From Prevotellaceae bacterium (GTDB lineage: Bacteria; Bacteroidota; Bacteroidia; Bacteroidales; UBA932), in contig JAITSM010000241.1 of NCBI GenBank assembly GCA_031287815.1, forward strand, positions 1 through 11,367: DNA of 11,367 bases. The letters are read 5' to 3'. Numbering within the stretch: the stretch's first letter is position 1; each line of letters begins with the position of its first letter. Positions 1 to 7,655 of the stretch are shown here, piece by piece. Both the position numbers and the translations under genes were made by a program. Under the pieces are notes generated by a model. That model did not search any database. It was not told the origin of the DNA and worked only from the letters and a program-made list of their open reading frames with translations.

Positions 1-107
1 GGGACGGAATGTGCGAATGAACGACGCTTTTTCACCTTTCGTCCCTGACGGGACGACGATGGTGGAACAATCATTGTTTCTACCAACATTTTGTCCCTAA
101 CGGGGCA
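1..107. repeat. Cluster of short palindromes (CGTCCC-TGAC-GGGACG type), cut by the left edge
   Basis: Two complete palindromes are visible: CGTCCC/GGGACG with loop TGAC at 40-55, and TGTCCC/GGGGCA with loop TAAC at 92-107. The first six bases of the window, GGGACG, match the right arm of a third. Successive units are about 49 and 52 nt apart, separated by unlike AT-richer segments of 33 and 36 nt, and each left arm is preceded by TTT. In RNA each unit would fold into a 5-6 bp hairpin. No gene is seen here. The regular spacing recalls an array of REP-like palindromes. The repeat core (about 16-19 nt) is shorter than in CRISPR arrays and the copies are not identical, so CRISPR is not called. 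Confidence 0.55.
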
Positions 108-121
108 TTCTCCATTAAACA

Positions 122-171
122 GGCGCCAGCCAATTCATAATTCATATCTCATAATTCATACTTCTTAACTC
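122..171 (-). repeat. Dispersed intergenic repeat, copy 1
   Basis: Read on the minus strand, this stretch starts with GAGTTAAGAA, runs through imperfect short AT-rich repeats of the ATGAATTATG type, and ends in TTGGCTGGCGCC. The same start, AT-rich filler and GC-rich end occur on the plus strand at 4175-4217 and 9317-9359, and in decayed form near 11009-11047. It lies directly upstream of the pyrG promoter. No coding potential is seen. Its function is unknown. Confidence 0.6.
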
Positions 172-196
172 CTACTTCATATTTATTTTTTTTGAG

Positions 197-204
197 TACC
201 TTTG
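197..204 (+). promoter_or_regulatory. pyrG promoter, -7 box TACCTTTG
   Basis: TACCTTTG matches the Bacteroidota -7 consensus TAnnTTTG. The -33 position 19 nt upstream (174-177, ACTT) does not match TTTG, so this is a partial promoter. Transcription would begin around 208-213, giving a leader of only 10-15 nt before the ATG at 223. This argues against the in-frame TTG at 202, which lies inside the -7 box, as the translation start. Confidence 0.6.
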
Positions 205-222
205 TCGTTTATTGAAAAAACT

Positions 223-1833
223 ATGGCAACAAAATATGTATTTGTTTCAGGTGGCGTAACTTCCTCGCTGGGGAAAGGGATTATTTCCGCCTCGCTGGCA
301 AAATTATTGCAGGCGCGGGGGCTGCGTGTAACCATTCAAAAGTTTGACCCTTATATTAACGTGGATCCCGGAACGCTGAACCCCTATGAACACGGCGAAT
401 GCTACGTTACGGAAGACGGCGCGGAAACCGACCTCGACCTGGGGCACTACGAGCGTTTCCTGAATGTCTATACCTCGCGCGCCAATAATGTAACTACCGG
501 GAAAATTTATGAATCGGTCATCAAAAAAGAACGCGAAGGCGCTTATCTCGGCAAAACGGTACAGGTGATTCCGCATATCACCGACGAAATCAAACGCCGG
601 ATGATGATGCTGGGAAAAACCGGAAACTACGATGTCGTGATTACCGAAATCGGCGGCACGGTGGGCGACATAGAATCGTTGCCGTTTGTGGAAGCCGTGC
701 GCCAGCTGCAATGGGAGCTGCCGGAAGAAGACTGTGCCGTAATCCACCTGACGCTGGTGCCCTACCTGAGCGCCGCCAAAGAACTGAAAACAAAACCGAC
801 GCAACACAGCGTGCGCATGTTGCAGCAAAACGGGTTACAACCCGACGTTATCGTATGCCGCACGGAGCATCCGCTTACGCCGGAAATCCGCCGCAAGGTG
901 GCGCTGTTTTGCAACATCAAGCCCCAGGAGGTGATTGAATCCATTGATGCGAAAAGCATCTACCAGGTGCCGCTGGCTATGGTGGAGGAAAAATTAGATG
1001 AAATTATTATCCGGAAACTGCAACTGAAAGCCGCCAAACAGCCCGACCTGAAAGAATGGTCGAAATTTGTGGACAAGCTGTTTCATCCGAAACACGAAGT
1101 AAATGTTGCGCTGGTCGGCAAGTATGTGGAATTGCAGGACGCCTACAAGTCGATTCTGGAATCCTTTATACACGGCGGCGCGGCGAACGAATGCAAGGTG
1201 AATGTCCACAGCGTCCACAGCGAACATATCACGCCGCAGAACGTGGCGGAGAAGCTGGGCGGAATGAACGGTATCCTTGTGGCGCCGGGCTTTGGCGAGC
1301 GGGGGATTGAAGGAAAAATTACGGCGGTGCGGTATGCGCGGGAGCAGCATATTCCGTTTTTCGGCATCTGCCTTGGCATGCAAATGGCGGTGATAGAATT
1401 TACCCGCCATGTACTGGGCTACGCCGATGCGATGACTACGGAAATCAACCAAAATACGCCGCATCCGGTGATTGACTTAATGGAAGACCAAAAACGCTTG
1501 ACGACCAAAGGCGGCACCATGCGGCTGGGGGCGTACAAGTGTGTGCTGGAAAAAAATTCGCTGGCCTATAAAATATACGGACATACGGACATCAGCGAAC
1601 GCCACCGCCACCGCTACGAAATGAACAGCGATTACCTGAACGAATTGCAACAACGCGGCATGGCCGCCACCGGGCGCAATCCCGAAACCGGGCTGGTGGA
1701 AATTATCGAACTCCCCGAACACCCTTTCTTTATTGGCGTGCAGTTCCACCCCGAACTGAAAAGCACCGTCGAAAACCCGCATCCGGTTTTTGTGCACTTT
1801 GTGAAGGCGGCGCTGAAGCACAGTAAACAGTAG
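223..1833 (+). CDS. pyrG: CTP synthase (glutamine-hydrolysing)
   Basis: Converts UTP to CTP in the cytosol using ATP and ammonia released from glutamine, the last step of de novo pyrimidine nucleotide synthesis. The 536-residue product is close to the usual family length of about 540. The N-terminal synthetase domain (about 1-270) opens with the signature SGGVTSSLGKG at 9-19; the usual family form has V where this has T. It also holds KFDPYINVDPGTLNPYEHGE at 40-59 and the EIGGTVGDIES motif at 142-152. The C-terminal class I glutamine amidotransferase domain (about 295-530) shows the nucleophile Cys383 in GICLGMQ and the His509/Glu511 pair in QFHPE. The ATG at 223 is chosen because it gives the typical MATKYVF start and because the longer TTG start overlaps the promoter. 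The gene lies 44 nt upstream of guaA on the same strand and is probably cotranscribed with it. Confidence 0.97.
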   Translation: MATKYVFVSGGVTSSLGKGIISASLAKLLQARGLRVTIQKFDPYINVDPGTLNPYEHGECYVTEDGAETDLDLGHYERFLNVYTSRANNVTTGKIYESVIKKEREGAYLGKTVQVIPHITDEIKRRMMMLGKTGNYDVVITEIGGTVGDIESLPFVEAVRQLQWELPEEDCAVIHLTLVPYLSAAKELKTKPTQHSVRMLQQNGLQPDVIVCRTEHPLTPEIRRKVALFCNIKPQEVIESIDAKSIYQVPLAMVEEKLDEIIIRKLQLKAAKQPDLKEWSKFVDKLFHPKHEVNVALVGKYVELQDAYKSILESFIHGGAANECKVNVHSVHSEHITPQNVAEKLGGMNGILVAPGFGERGIEGKITAVRYAREQHIPFFGICLGMQMAVIEFTRHVLGYADAMTTEINQNTPHPVIDLMEDQKRLTTKGGTMRLGAYKCVLEKNSLAYKIYGHTDISERHRHRYEMNSDYLNELQQRGMAATGRNPETGLVEIIELPEHPFFIGVQFHPELKSTVENPHPVFVHFVKAALKHSKQ

Positions 1834-1877
1834 GCAGTGGCAGTAAATTATAGTATCAACGAACACCGGTATATTAG

Positions 1878-3407
1878 ATGCAAGAAAAAATCCTCATCCT
1901 TGATTTCGGCTCGCAGTACACGCAGCTTATCGGGCGGCGGTTGCGCGAGTTGAACGTATATTGCGAAATTTATCCATACAACAAAATACCTGCCCTTGAT
2001 GAAAGCGTGAAAGGCGTTATCCTGTCGGGTAGCCCTTCTTCCGTGCGCGACGCCAATGCGCCGCAAATTGATTTGCAACCCCTCAAAGGGAAATCCCCGC
2101 TGTTGGGCGTGTGCTATGGCGCGCAATACCTGGCGCAATATTCCGGCGGCGAAGTGCAGCCGTCGAACACGCGCGAATACGGCAGGGCGCAACTGTCCGT
2201 AACGGATGCCACCGTTCCGCTTTTCAAAAACCTCTCCGCCGCCTCGCAGGTCTGGATGTCGCACGGCGACACGATTACGGCATTGCCGCCGCAGGCAAAA
2301 GCCATCGCTTCGACCGCCGACGTGAAAAATGCAGCGTACCTCATCGAAGGCGAGCCGACGTACGGACTGCAATTCCACCCGGAAGTATACCATTCCACAG
2401 AAGGGCAGCAGATTTTGGAGAACTTTGTGAAAGATATCTGCCGCTGCCGTTGCGACTGGACGCCCGGCTCATTTATCGAAAACACGGTAAAAACATTGCA
2501 GGGAAAAATAGGCAACGACAAAGTGGTTTTGGGGCTGTCGGGCGGCGTGGATTCGTCGGTTACGGCGCTGTTGCTACACAAAGCCATTGGGAGAAATTTA
2601 TACTGCATTTTTGTGGACAACGGGCTGCTGCGTAAGAATGAATTTGCCGGCGTGCTGGAATCGTACCGCGACATGGGATTAAACGTTACCGGAGTGGACG
2701 CCGCCGGCAGTTTCCTTTCTGCCCTTGCCGGCGTGGAAGACCCCGAACAAAAGCGGAAAATCATCGGCCGCGTATTTATCGAAACCTTCGACCGCGAAGC
2801 GCACAAAATCGAAAATGTAAAATGGCTGGCACAGGGAACGATCTACCCCGACGTGATTGAATCGGTGTCGGTGAACGGCCCGTCGGCCACTATCAAATCG
2901 CACCACAACGTAGGCGGGCTGCCGGAACGAATGCACCTGCAAATAATAGAGCCCCTGCGCTCATTATTCAAAGATGAAGTGCGCCGCGTAGGCGTGGCGT
3001 TGGGCATGAAGCCGGCGCTGCTCTGCCGTCATCCGTTTCCCGGGCCGGGTTTGGGCATTCGCATATTGGGCGCGGTAAGCAAAGAAAAGATAGCTATCCT
3101 GCAGGAAGCCGATGCGATTTTTATTGACGGGCTTCGCGAAGCGGGGCTGTACAACGAAGTGTGGCAGGCGGCGGCTATCCTGTTGCCGGTAAAAAGCGTC
3201 GGCGTAATGGGCGATGAACGCACGTATGAATACACAGTAGCCCTGCGCTCCGTTACTTCCACCGACGGCATGACGGCCGACTGGGTTCATCTGCCCTATG
3301 ATTTTCTGTCCAAAATGTCTCAAGAAATTATCAACAAGGTGAAAGGTGTAAACCGCGTGGTTTACGATATCAGCTCGAAACCCCCCGCCACCATTGAGTG
3401 GGAGTAA
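1878..3407 (+). CDS. guaA: GMP synthase (glutamine-hydrolysing)
   Basis: Aminates XMP to GMP with ATP and glutamine, the final step of guanine nucleotide synthesis in the cytosol. The 509-residue length is normal for bacterial GuaA. The N-terminal glutamine amidotransferase domain (about 1-190) has Cys79 in GVCYGAQ and His167/Glu169 in QFHPEV. The ATP pyrophosphatase domain (about 200-390) carries the P-loop motif SGGVDSS at 221-227, followed further on by LAQGTIYPDVIES. The dimerisation domain ends in the characteristic KPPATIEWE. No promoter or terminator is visible in the 44-nt gap after pyrG, so the two are probably one transcript. That would couple the two glutamine-dependent steps completing CTP and GMP. 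Nothing unusual is seen. Confidence 0.97.
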   Translation: MQEKILILDFGSQYTQLIGRRLRELNVYCEIYPYNKIPALDESVKGVILSGSPSSVRDANAPQIDLQPLKGKSPLLGVCYGAQYLAQYSGGEVQPSNTREYGRAQLSVTDATVPLFKNLSAASQVWMSHGDTITALPPQAKAIASTADVKNAAYLIEGEPTYGLQFHPEVYHSTEGQQILENFVKDICRCRCDWTPGSFIENTVKTLQGKIGNDKVVLGLSGGVDSSVTALLLHKAIGRNLYCIFVDNGLLRKNEFAGVLESYRDMGLNVTGVDAAGSFLSALAGVEDPEQKRKIIGRVFIETFDREAHKIENVKWLAQGTIYPDVIESVSVNGPSATIKSHHNVGGLPERMHLQIIEPLRSLFKDEVRRVGVALGMKPALLCRHPFPGPGLGIRILGAVSKEKIAILQEADAIFIDGLREAGLYNEVWQAAAILLPVKSVGVMGDERTYEYTVALRSVTSTDGMTADWVHLPYDFLSKMSQEIINKVKGVNRVVYDISSKPPATIEWE

Positions 3408-3542
3408 TGCCAGGTAAAAACAACGGGATTTTTTCACAAGGTTGTACGCCGGAAAGGAATAAACCTTCGATAATTTCGACCGTCTTAAATTTAGAAACCA
3501 TAAGGGAAAGGACAATTTTAGATTTTATTTCCCATTACCGAA

Positions 3543-4076
3543 ATGGCAACACACCATCATACGGCTTTTACTTTCGAAACGGCTATTTTTGCCGGAGGGT
3601 GTTTCTGGGGCGTAGAATATTACATGCAAAAAGAAAAAGGCGTAACTTCTACCACCGTTGGTTTCATTGGTGGAGGCAAACCCCAGCCCACGTATGAAGA
3701 AGTGTGCAAACAAAACACGGGGCATGCGGAGGCAGTGCAGGTCGTTTTTGATACGACGCAAACAAATTTTGAAACATTGACGCGGTTGTTTTTTGAAATC
3801 CACGACCCCGCGCAAACGGACGGACAAGGCCCGGACATTGGCCCGCAGTACCGGTCGGAAATATTTTACACCACGCTCGAACAAAAAGCCATTGCCGAAC
3901 AACTGATAGGTGAATTAACGCACAACGGATACGAGGTGGTTACCCACATTACGCCGGCGCCGGCGTTTTGGCCAGCCGGAGACTATCATCAGGATTACTA
4001 CAAACGCAACCATTTGCAGCCATCCTGCCATGTGCGCGTGAAACGTTTTTCAACAAGAAAGAATATGAATAAATGA
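3543..4076 (+). CDS. msrA: Peptide methionine-(S)-S-oxide reductase MsrA
   Basis: Reduces methionine S-sulfoxide in proteins or free form back to methionine, with electrons usually supplied by thioredoxin; a cytosolic repair enzyme. The 177-residue protein is a stand-alone MsrA without a fused MsrB domain. The catalytic Cys20 sits in GGCFWG at 18-23. Further family motifs are PTYEEVC at 49-55, GHAEAVQV at 60-67, DPAQTDGQGPDIGPQYRS at 88-104 and WPAGDYHQDYY at 143-153. Cys55 and Cys162 could act as resolving or recycling residues; that is inference. The gene follows guaA after 135 nt with no clear promoter of its own. GGGAAA (3504-3509) and TTTCCC (3528-3533) could form a weak hairpin just before the start codon. 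A strong intrinsic terminator follows the gene. Confidence 0.95.
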   Translation: MATHHHTAFTFETAIFAGGCFWGVEYYMQKEKGVTSTTVGFIGGGKPQPTYEEVCKQNTGHAEAVQVVFDTTQTNFETLTRLFFEIHDPAQTDGQGPDIGPQYRSEIFYTTLEQKAIAEQLIGELTHNGYEVVTHITPAPAFWPAGDYHQDYYKRNHLQPSCHVRVKRFSTRKNMNK

Positions 4077-4096
4077 TTTTTTAAATACAGCGGCTT

Positions 4097-4174
4097 GTGC
4101 CATTTTTACGGCGGTGTAAATGTGTTTTTAGTAGGTTGTGAATATTCGCTGACGTAAAGATGGCACTTTTTTTT
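4097..4174 (+). terminator. Intrinsic terminator after msrA
   Basis: GTGCCATTTTTACG (4097-4110) pairs with CGTAAAGATGGCAC (4153-4166) over 14 positions, including one G-U pair. Eight T residues follow directly at 4167-4174. The loop is long (42 nt), but stem plus T tract are typical of a Rho-independent terminator. It separates msrA from the helicase gene, which has its own promoter. Confidence 0.75.
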
Positions 4175-4218
4175 GAGTTAAGAACTAAAAGTTAAAAACT
4201 AAGAGTTGGCTGGCGCCG
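4175..4218 (+). repeat. Dispersed intergenic repeat, copy 2
   Basis: Begins GAGTTAAGAACTAA directly after the T tract of the msrA terminator, continues with imperfect AGTTAAAAACTAAG-like units and ends in GGCTGGCGCC (4208-4217). The last 19 nt (4200-4218) are identical to 9342-9360. The GC-rich end overlaps the helicase promoter: the candidate -33 box GTTG is part of the repeat. Confidence 0.65.
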
Positions 4219-4235
4219 GAAAATGATTACCTTTG
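4205..4235 (+). promoter_or_regulatory. Promoter of the helicase gene
   Basis: The -7 box TACCTTTG at 4228-4235 matches TAnnTTTG, and GTTG at 4205-4208 is a 3-of-4 match to the -33 TTTG with the standard 19-nt spacing. The expected transcription start near 4240 leaves about a 20-nt leader before the ATG at 4261. The spacer consists mainly of the GGCTGGCGCC end of the dispersed repeat. Confidence 0.6.
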
Positions 4236-4260
4236 CCTCATTATTTTAGAAACAAAATCT

Positions 4261-6417
4261 ATGACCATCGATAATGAAGACCCTGTTTTCCGTTTAGCCG
4301 TTGATTTTGTCAATCAGACGTCGAAACATTTATTCCTCACGGGAAAGGCCGGCACGGGAAAAACGACTTTTTTGAAATATATCTCGCAGCATAGCCATAA
4401 ACAAACGCTGGTGGCGGCGCCTACGGGCGTGGCGGCGATCAATGCCGGCGGCGTAACACTGCATTCCCTGTTTCAGCTGCCTTTTGAACCGTATATTCCC
4501 AACAGCCGGATAAAAGATACGTTTAAATTCGGCAAACAAAAACAAGACCTGCTGCGGCAAGCCGAGTTATTGATTATCGACGAAGTGAGCATGCTGCGCG
4601 CCGACATGCTGGACGCCATTGACGCCACGTTGCGCTTCATTCGCCGTAATCATAAGCCTTTTGGCGGCATACAGATGTTGTACATTGGCGATATGTTCCA
4701 GTTGCCGCCGGTAGTGAAGGAGGACGAATGGACACTGTTGAAAGAATATTATGAAAGCCCGTTTTTCTTTCATGCCAAAGCCTTGCAGCAGGCGCCGCCG
4801 TTGTATTTGGAGTTGAAAAAAGTGTACCGGCAACGCGAACAGCAGTTCGTTGATTTATTAAACCGCGTGCGCAACAACGAGCTTTCGGAAGCCGACCGCG
4901 CCTTGTTGAACGAACGCTACCAACCCAACTACCGGCAGGCAGGCGATAATAAGCAGATTATTTTGTGTACGCACAATTATCAGGCCGACCGCATTAATAC
5001 CGAAAAACTGGCGGCCATTCCCCGTCCGGCTCATACTTTCTCCGGCGAAATCACCGGCGAATTTCCCGAATATGCCTTGCCTACCGATATACACCTGCAA
5101 TTGAAGGAAGGCACGCAAATCATGTTTATCAAAAATGACTCCGGCGACGAACGCCGCTACTATAACGGTAAAATTGCGGAAATAACCGAAATTTCCGGCG
5201 ACAAAATCTTTGTCCGCCCCGAAGGCAGCGAGGATACATTTCAATTAACACAGGAAATATGGAAGAATGTCCGTTACACGGTAAATAAAGAGAAGAATGA
5301 AATTGACGAGGAAGAATTAGGCTCATTCAAGCAATACCCGGTGCGGCTGGCATGGGCTATAACCATTCACAAAAGCCAGGGGCTGACCTTTGACCATGTG
5401 GTTATTGACGCGGGGCGCGCTTTTGCCGCCGGGCAGGCATACGTGGCGTTGAGCCGCTGTACTTCGCTGGAAGGAATTATCCTGCAATCGCCGATTACGC
5501 CGGAATGTATTCAAACCGACGCATACGCGGTGGCTTTCTCGCGCAACGAACAGCCGGCAGATGTACTCGAAAAGGCGCTGGGGGAAGCCAAACGACGATT
5601 TTGGGCGGAGCGGCTTATGCTTTATTTCGACTGGAAACCATTGTTGGAACTACTGTACGATTACCGCCGCCTGACTGCCGATAAAATTTCGGATGAATTG
5701 CAAAGTGCGCATGAATTATCGGAACGACTCTATGCAGCCGCCTTGCAGCAGGAAAAAGTAGCAAAGCGTTTTCAGGAACAACTGGAACGCATGACGTCCG
5801 TTTCGTCCGGCAATCAAAATAGGGAGCTGTTGAAAGAGCGATGTACCAAAGCCGTTGTATATTTTCACGAGGAAATCCATAACCACATCCTGCAACCGTT
5901 GCAGTTGCACATGGCGAACTTCACACGCATGAAAAAAGCCAAAGCCTACTGGCGTAAACTGCACGAGCTGGAAAAAGACATTATCCTTTTTACCACGCGC
6001 CTTGCCTCCGTTCGCTATAACGACGAGTCGATGATGATAGAAAACACCCCGCTGCCGCCATTGCGCAAAGAAGACATTCCCGAAGAGAAAAAAGAAAAAG
6101 CGCCCAAAGGCGAAACGCAACGCATCACCCTGCAATTATTCCGCAGCGGAAAAACCATTGCGGAGATTGCTAAAGAGCGGAATTTCGCCGTATCCACTAT
6201 TGAAGGGCATTTAGCGGCATTTGTCAGGACAGGAGAAGTGCCGGTAACAGATTTAGTGCCGCCGGAAAAAATAGCGGTCATTTTGCCATTGGTGAAATCC
6301 ATAGTAAACGGAACAAACACCGGCCTATCCTCCATAAAGGAACAACTCGGTAGGAATTATAGCTACATGGAAATAAAAGCAGTGCTCAACGACTTTATCA
6401 GAAACATGGAATCATAA
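4261..6417 (+). CDS. Pif1/RecD-like superfamily 1 helicase with C-terminal helix-turn-helix
   Basis: An ATP-dependent DNA helicase, probably 5'-3', of the Pif1/RecD2 type; its role in replication or repair is inferred from the family. In the 718-residue protein the Walker A motif GKAGTGKTT is at 28-36, Walker B-type IIDEVSML at 105-112, motif III GDMFQLPP at 143-150 and VYRQ at 188-191. The C-terminal helicase motifs are ITIHKSQGLTFD (367-378) and AYVALSRC (393-400). Residues about 440-600 are charged and helical. About 620-718 has ITLQLFRSGKTIAEIAKERN...STIEGHL, resembling the helix-turn-helix domain (HTH_40 type) found at the ends of RecQ and Pif1 relatives in Bacteroidota and Firmicutes. 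It is transcribed from its own promoter and is not obviously linked functionally to its neighbours. Nothing is truncated. Confidence 0.88.
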   Translation: MTIDNEDPVFRLAVDFVNQTSKHLFLTGKAGTGKTTFLKYISQHSHKQTLVAAPTGVAAINAGGVTLHSLFQLPFEPYIPNSRIKDTFKFGKQKQDLLRQAELLIIDEVSMLRADMLDAIDATLRFIRRNHKPFGGIQMLYIGDMFQLPPVVKEDEWTLLKEYYESPFFFHAKALQQAPPLYLELKKVYRQREQQFVDLLNRVRNNELSEADRALLNERYQPNYRQAGDNKQIILCTHNYQADRINTEKLAAIPRPAHTFSGEITGEFPEYALPTDIHLQLKEGTQIMFIKNDSGDERRYYNGKIAEITEISGDKIFVRPEGSEDTFQLTQEIWKNVRYTVNKEKNEIDEEELGSFKQYPVRLAWAITIHKSQGLTFDHVVIDAGRAFAAGQAYVALSRCTSLEGIILQSPITPECIQTDAYAVAFSRNEQPADVLEKALGEAKRRFWAERLMLYFDWKPLLELLYDYRRLTADKISDELQSAHELSERLYAAALQQEKVAKRFQEQLERMTSVSSGNQNRELLKERCTKAVVYFHEEIHNHILQPLQLHMANFTRMKKAKAYWRKLHELEKDIILFTTRLASVRYNDESMMIENTPLPPLRKEDIPEEKKEKAPKGETQRITLQLFRSGKTIAEIAKERNFAVSTIEGHLAAFVRTGEVPVTDLVPPEKIAVILPLVKSIVNGTNTGLSSIKEQLGRNYSYMEIKAVLNDFIRNMES

Positions 6418-6501
6418 CCATGGGCGAGAAAGTTGGTTAGCAATGTAAAAAAAATAAACGAAGAAGATGACGCATCCTAAAAAAATTTTGTCAGCAACTT
6501 G

Positions 6502-6532
6502 TTTGTAAATCCAAAATAAAGTAGTATCTTTG
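6502..6532 (+). promoter_or_regulatory. Promoter of the rplM-rpsI-rpsB-tsf cluster (perfect consensus)
   Basis: TTTG at 6502-6505 and TATCTTTG at 6525-6532 are separated by exactly 19 nt, a full match to the Bacteroidota vegetative sigma consensus. This fits a highly expressed ribosomal protein operon. Transcription should start near 6537-6540, giving a leader of about 45 nt. The preceding 84 nt after the helicase gene contain no clear terminator. Confidence 0.85.
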
Positions 6533-6583
6533 CAACCCTTTTGAAAAAAAGAAACCATAGATACTAATTAAAACATCAAGAAC

Positions 6584-7036
6584 GTGGACACACAAAGTTA
6601 CAAGACCGTATCGGCAAATGCCGCCACCGTGCAAAAGGAGTGGCTGCTCGTCGACGCTACGGATCAGGTATTGGGACGTCTTGCTTCGCGCGTGGCATAC
6701 ATGCTTCGCGGAAAGCATAAAGTCAATTTTACGCCTCATGTAGACTGCGGCGACAATGTCATTGTCATTAACGCCGAAAAAATCCGCCTCACCGGCAAAA
6801 AAATGACCGATAAAGTGTACGTCCGTCACACCGGCTATCCCGGCGGCCAACGCTTCACCACTCCCAAAGAGTTGTTGTCGCGCAAACCGTTTGCAGTAGT
6901 AGAGGAAGCAGTACGCGGTATGCTTCCCAAAAACCGGCTTGGCGCCGCGCTGTTCCGCAACCTGCATGTGTATGCAGGCGCCGAACACCCGCACCAGGCA
7001 CAACAACCCAAACCAATTACATTAAATGAAATTTAA
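6584..7036 (+). CDS. rplM: 50S ribosomal protein L13
   Basis: A 23S rRNA-binding protein of the large ribosomal subunit, needed early in 50S assembly. The 150-residue product shows VDATDQVLGRLAS at 23-35, HVDCGDNVIVINA at 52-64, HTGYPGG at 82-88 and GMLPKNRLG at 112-120. The start is GTG, chosen because the resulting MDTQSYKT N-terminus matches the extension seen in Bacteroidales L13 proteins and because no upstream ATG is in frame. It is the first gene of the translation cluster, with rpsI starting 6 nt after its stop codon. Length and sequence are ordinary. Confidence 0.96.
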   Translation: MDTQSYKTVSANAATVQKEWLLVDATDQVLGRLASRVAYMLRGKHKVNFTPHVDCGDNVIVINAEKIRLTGKKMTDKVYVRHTGYPGGQRFTTPKELLSRKPFAVVEEAVRGMLPKNRLGAALFRNLHVYAGAEHPHQAQQPKPITLNEI

Positions 7037-7042
7037 CAGAGC

Positions 7043-7432
7043 ATGGAAGTAATCAACGCACTTGGAAGACGAAAATCAGCAATTGCTCGCGTTTACGTGA
7101 ATCCCGGCAAAGGCGATATTGTGATAAACGACCGCCCTTTGGAACAGTACTTCCCGATGGGCATTTTGCAGTACATCGTCAAACAACCGCTCGAACTGAC
7201 CGGCACTACCGCCAACTACGACATCAGAGTAAACCTTGATGGCGGCGGTATCAAAGGCCAGGCCGAAGCCCTCCGTTTGGCGATAGCGCGCGCATTATGC
7301 AAAATCGATAAGGAAGTGCATCGCCCGGTGTTAAAGTCCAACGGTCTGCTCACCCGCGACCCTCGCGAGGTGGAACGCAAAAAACCCGGCCGCCCCGGCG
7401 CACGCAAACGCTTCCAATTCAGCAAACGGTAA
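7043..7432 (+). CDS. rpsI: 30S ribosomal protein S9
   Basis: A small-subunit ribosomal protein whose basic C-terminal tail reaches the P-site tRNA. The 129 residues include GRRKSAIARV at 8-17, GGGIKGQAEALRLAIARAL at 67-85 and the basic end DPREVERKKPGRPGARKRF at 106-124, finishing in the usual SKR tail. The gene is tightly coupled to rplM. Its stop codon lies within a potential hairpin (7422-7449), described separately. Confidence 0.96.
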   Translation: MEVINALGRRKSAIARVYVNPGKGDIVINDRPLEQYFPMGILQYIVKQPLELTGTTANYDIRVNLDGGGIKGQAEALRLAIARALCKIDKEVHRPVLKSNGLLTRDPREVERKKPGRPGARKRFQFSKR

Positions 7433-7462
7433 TTTTTTTAACCGTTTGCCACACGGCAATGG
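7422..7462 (+). promoter_or_regulatory. Two mutually exclusive hairpins at the rpsI stop codon
   Basis: GCAAACGGT (7422-7430) is a perfect 9-bp complement of ACCGTTTGC (7441-7449) around loop AATTTTTTTA; the rpsI TAA (7430-7432) starts in the stem and continues into the loop. The right arm can instead pair downstream: CCGTTTGCC (7442-7450) with GGCAATGG (7455-7462), loop ACAC, one G-U pair and one bulged base. Both cannot form at once. The T tract lies in the loop of the first hairpin, so neither is a standard terminator. A regulatory or processing role between rpsI and rpsB is an inference. Confidence 0.4.
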
Positions 7463-7496
7463 TTGTAAACTTCCGCTAAGGAATTGGAGGGCGCAA

Positions 7497-7571
7497 ATGC
7501 CTGCCGGTTTTGTGAAGTTGCCTTGCCGCGAAAAATTATACGGATTAGCCCCAATCGCTACTACCGGATGA
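7497..7571 (+). CDS. Possible 24-codon leader ORF upstream of rpsB
   Basis: A short frame with ATG at 7497 and TGA at 7569-7571 lies in the 223-nt gap between rpsI and rpsB. GGAGGG at 7486-7491 is purine-rich and suitably placed as a ribosome binding site, which is uncommon in this window. The peptide is not recognised. It could be a chance frame within a structured S2 leader or within an intergenic repeat; the opposite strand is also open here. The remainder of the gap (7572-7655) holds a GAAGCG/CGCTTC inverted repeat and an A-rich stretch before rpsB. Confidence 0.2.
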   Translation: MPAGFVKLPCREKLYGLAPIATTG

Positions 7572-7655
7572 TTGAAGTAAAGAGAGGTGAAGCGTAAAGT
7601 AAATGAATCAACGCTTCCTGACAAAACAAATTAAAAACAAAAAAAGAAAAACAAC

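Noticed and set aside
1..107. CRISPR array
   Set aside because: Only two full units are present, the conserved core is about 16-19 nt, the copies differ in their arms and no cas gene is in the window.
202..222. Longer pyrG beginning at a TTG codon at 202 (seven extra residues)
   Set aside because: The TTG lies inside the -7 box TACCTTTG, so it would precede the transcript start. The ATG at 223 gives the family-typical N-terminus.
2114..2806. A 230-codon minus-strand frame inside guaA
   Set aside because: It is fully contained opposite an intact, strongly conserved gene and shows no protein-family motif.
7331..7624. A 97-codon minus-strand frame across the rpsI-rpsB gap
   Set aside because: It overlaps the rpsI 3' end and has no recognisable domain or promoter. 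The gap is better explained as an untranslated leader or intergenic repeat.
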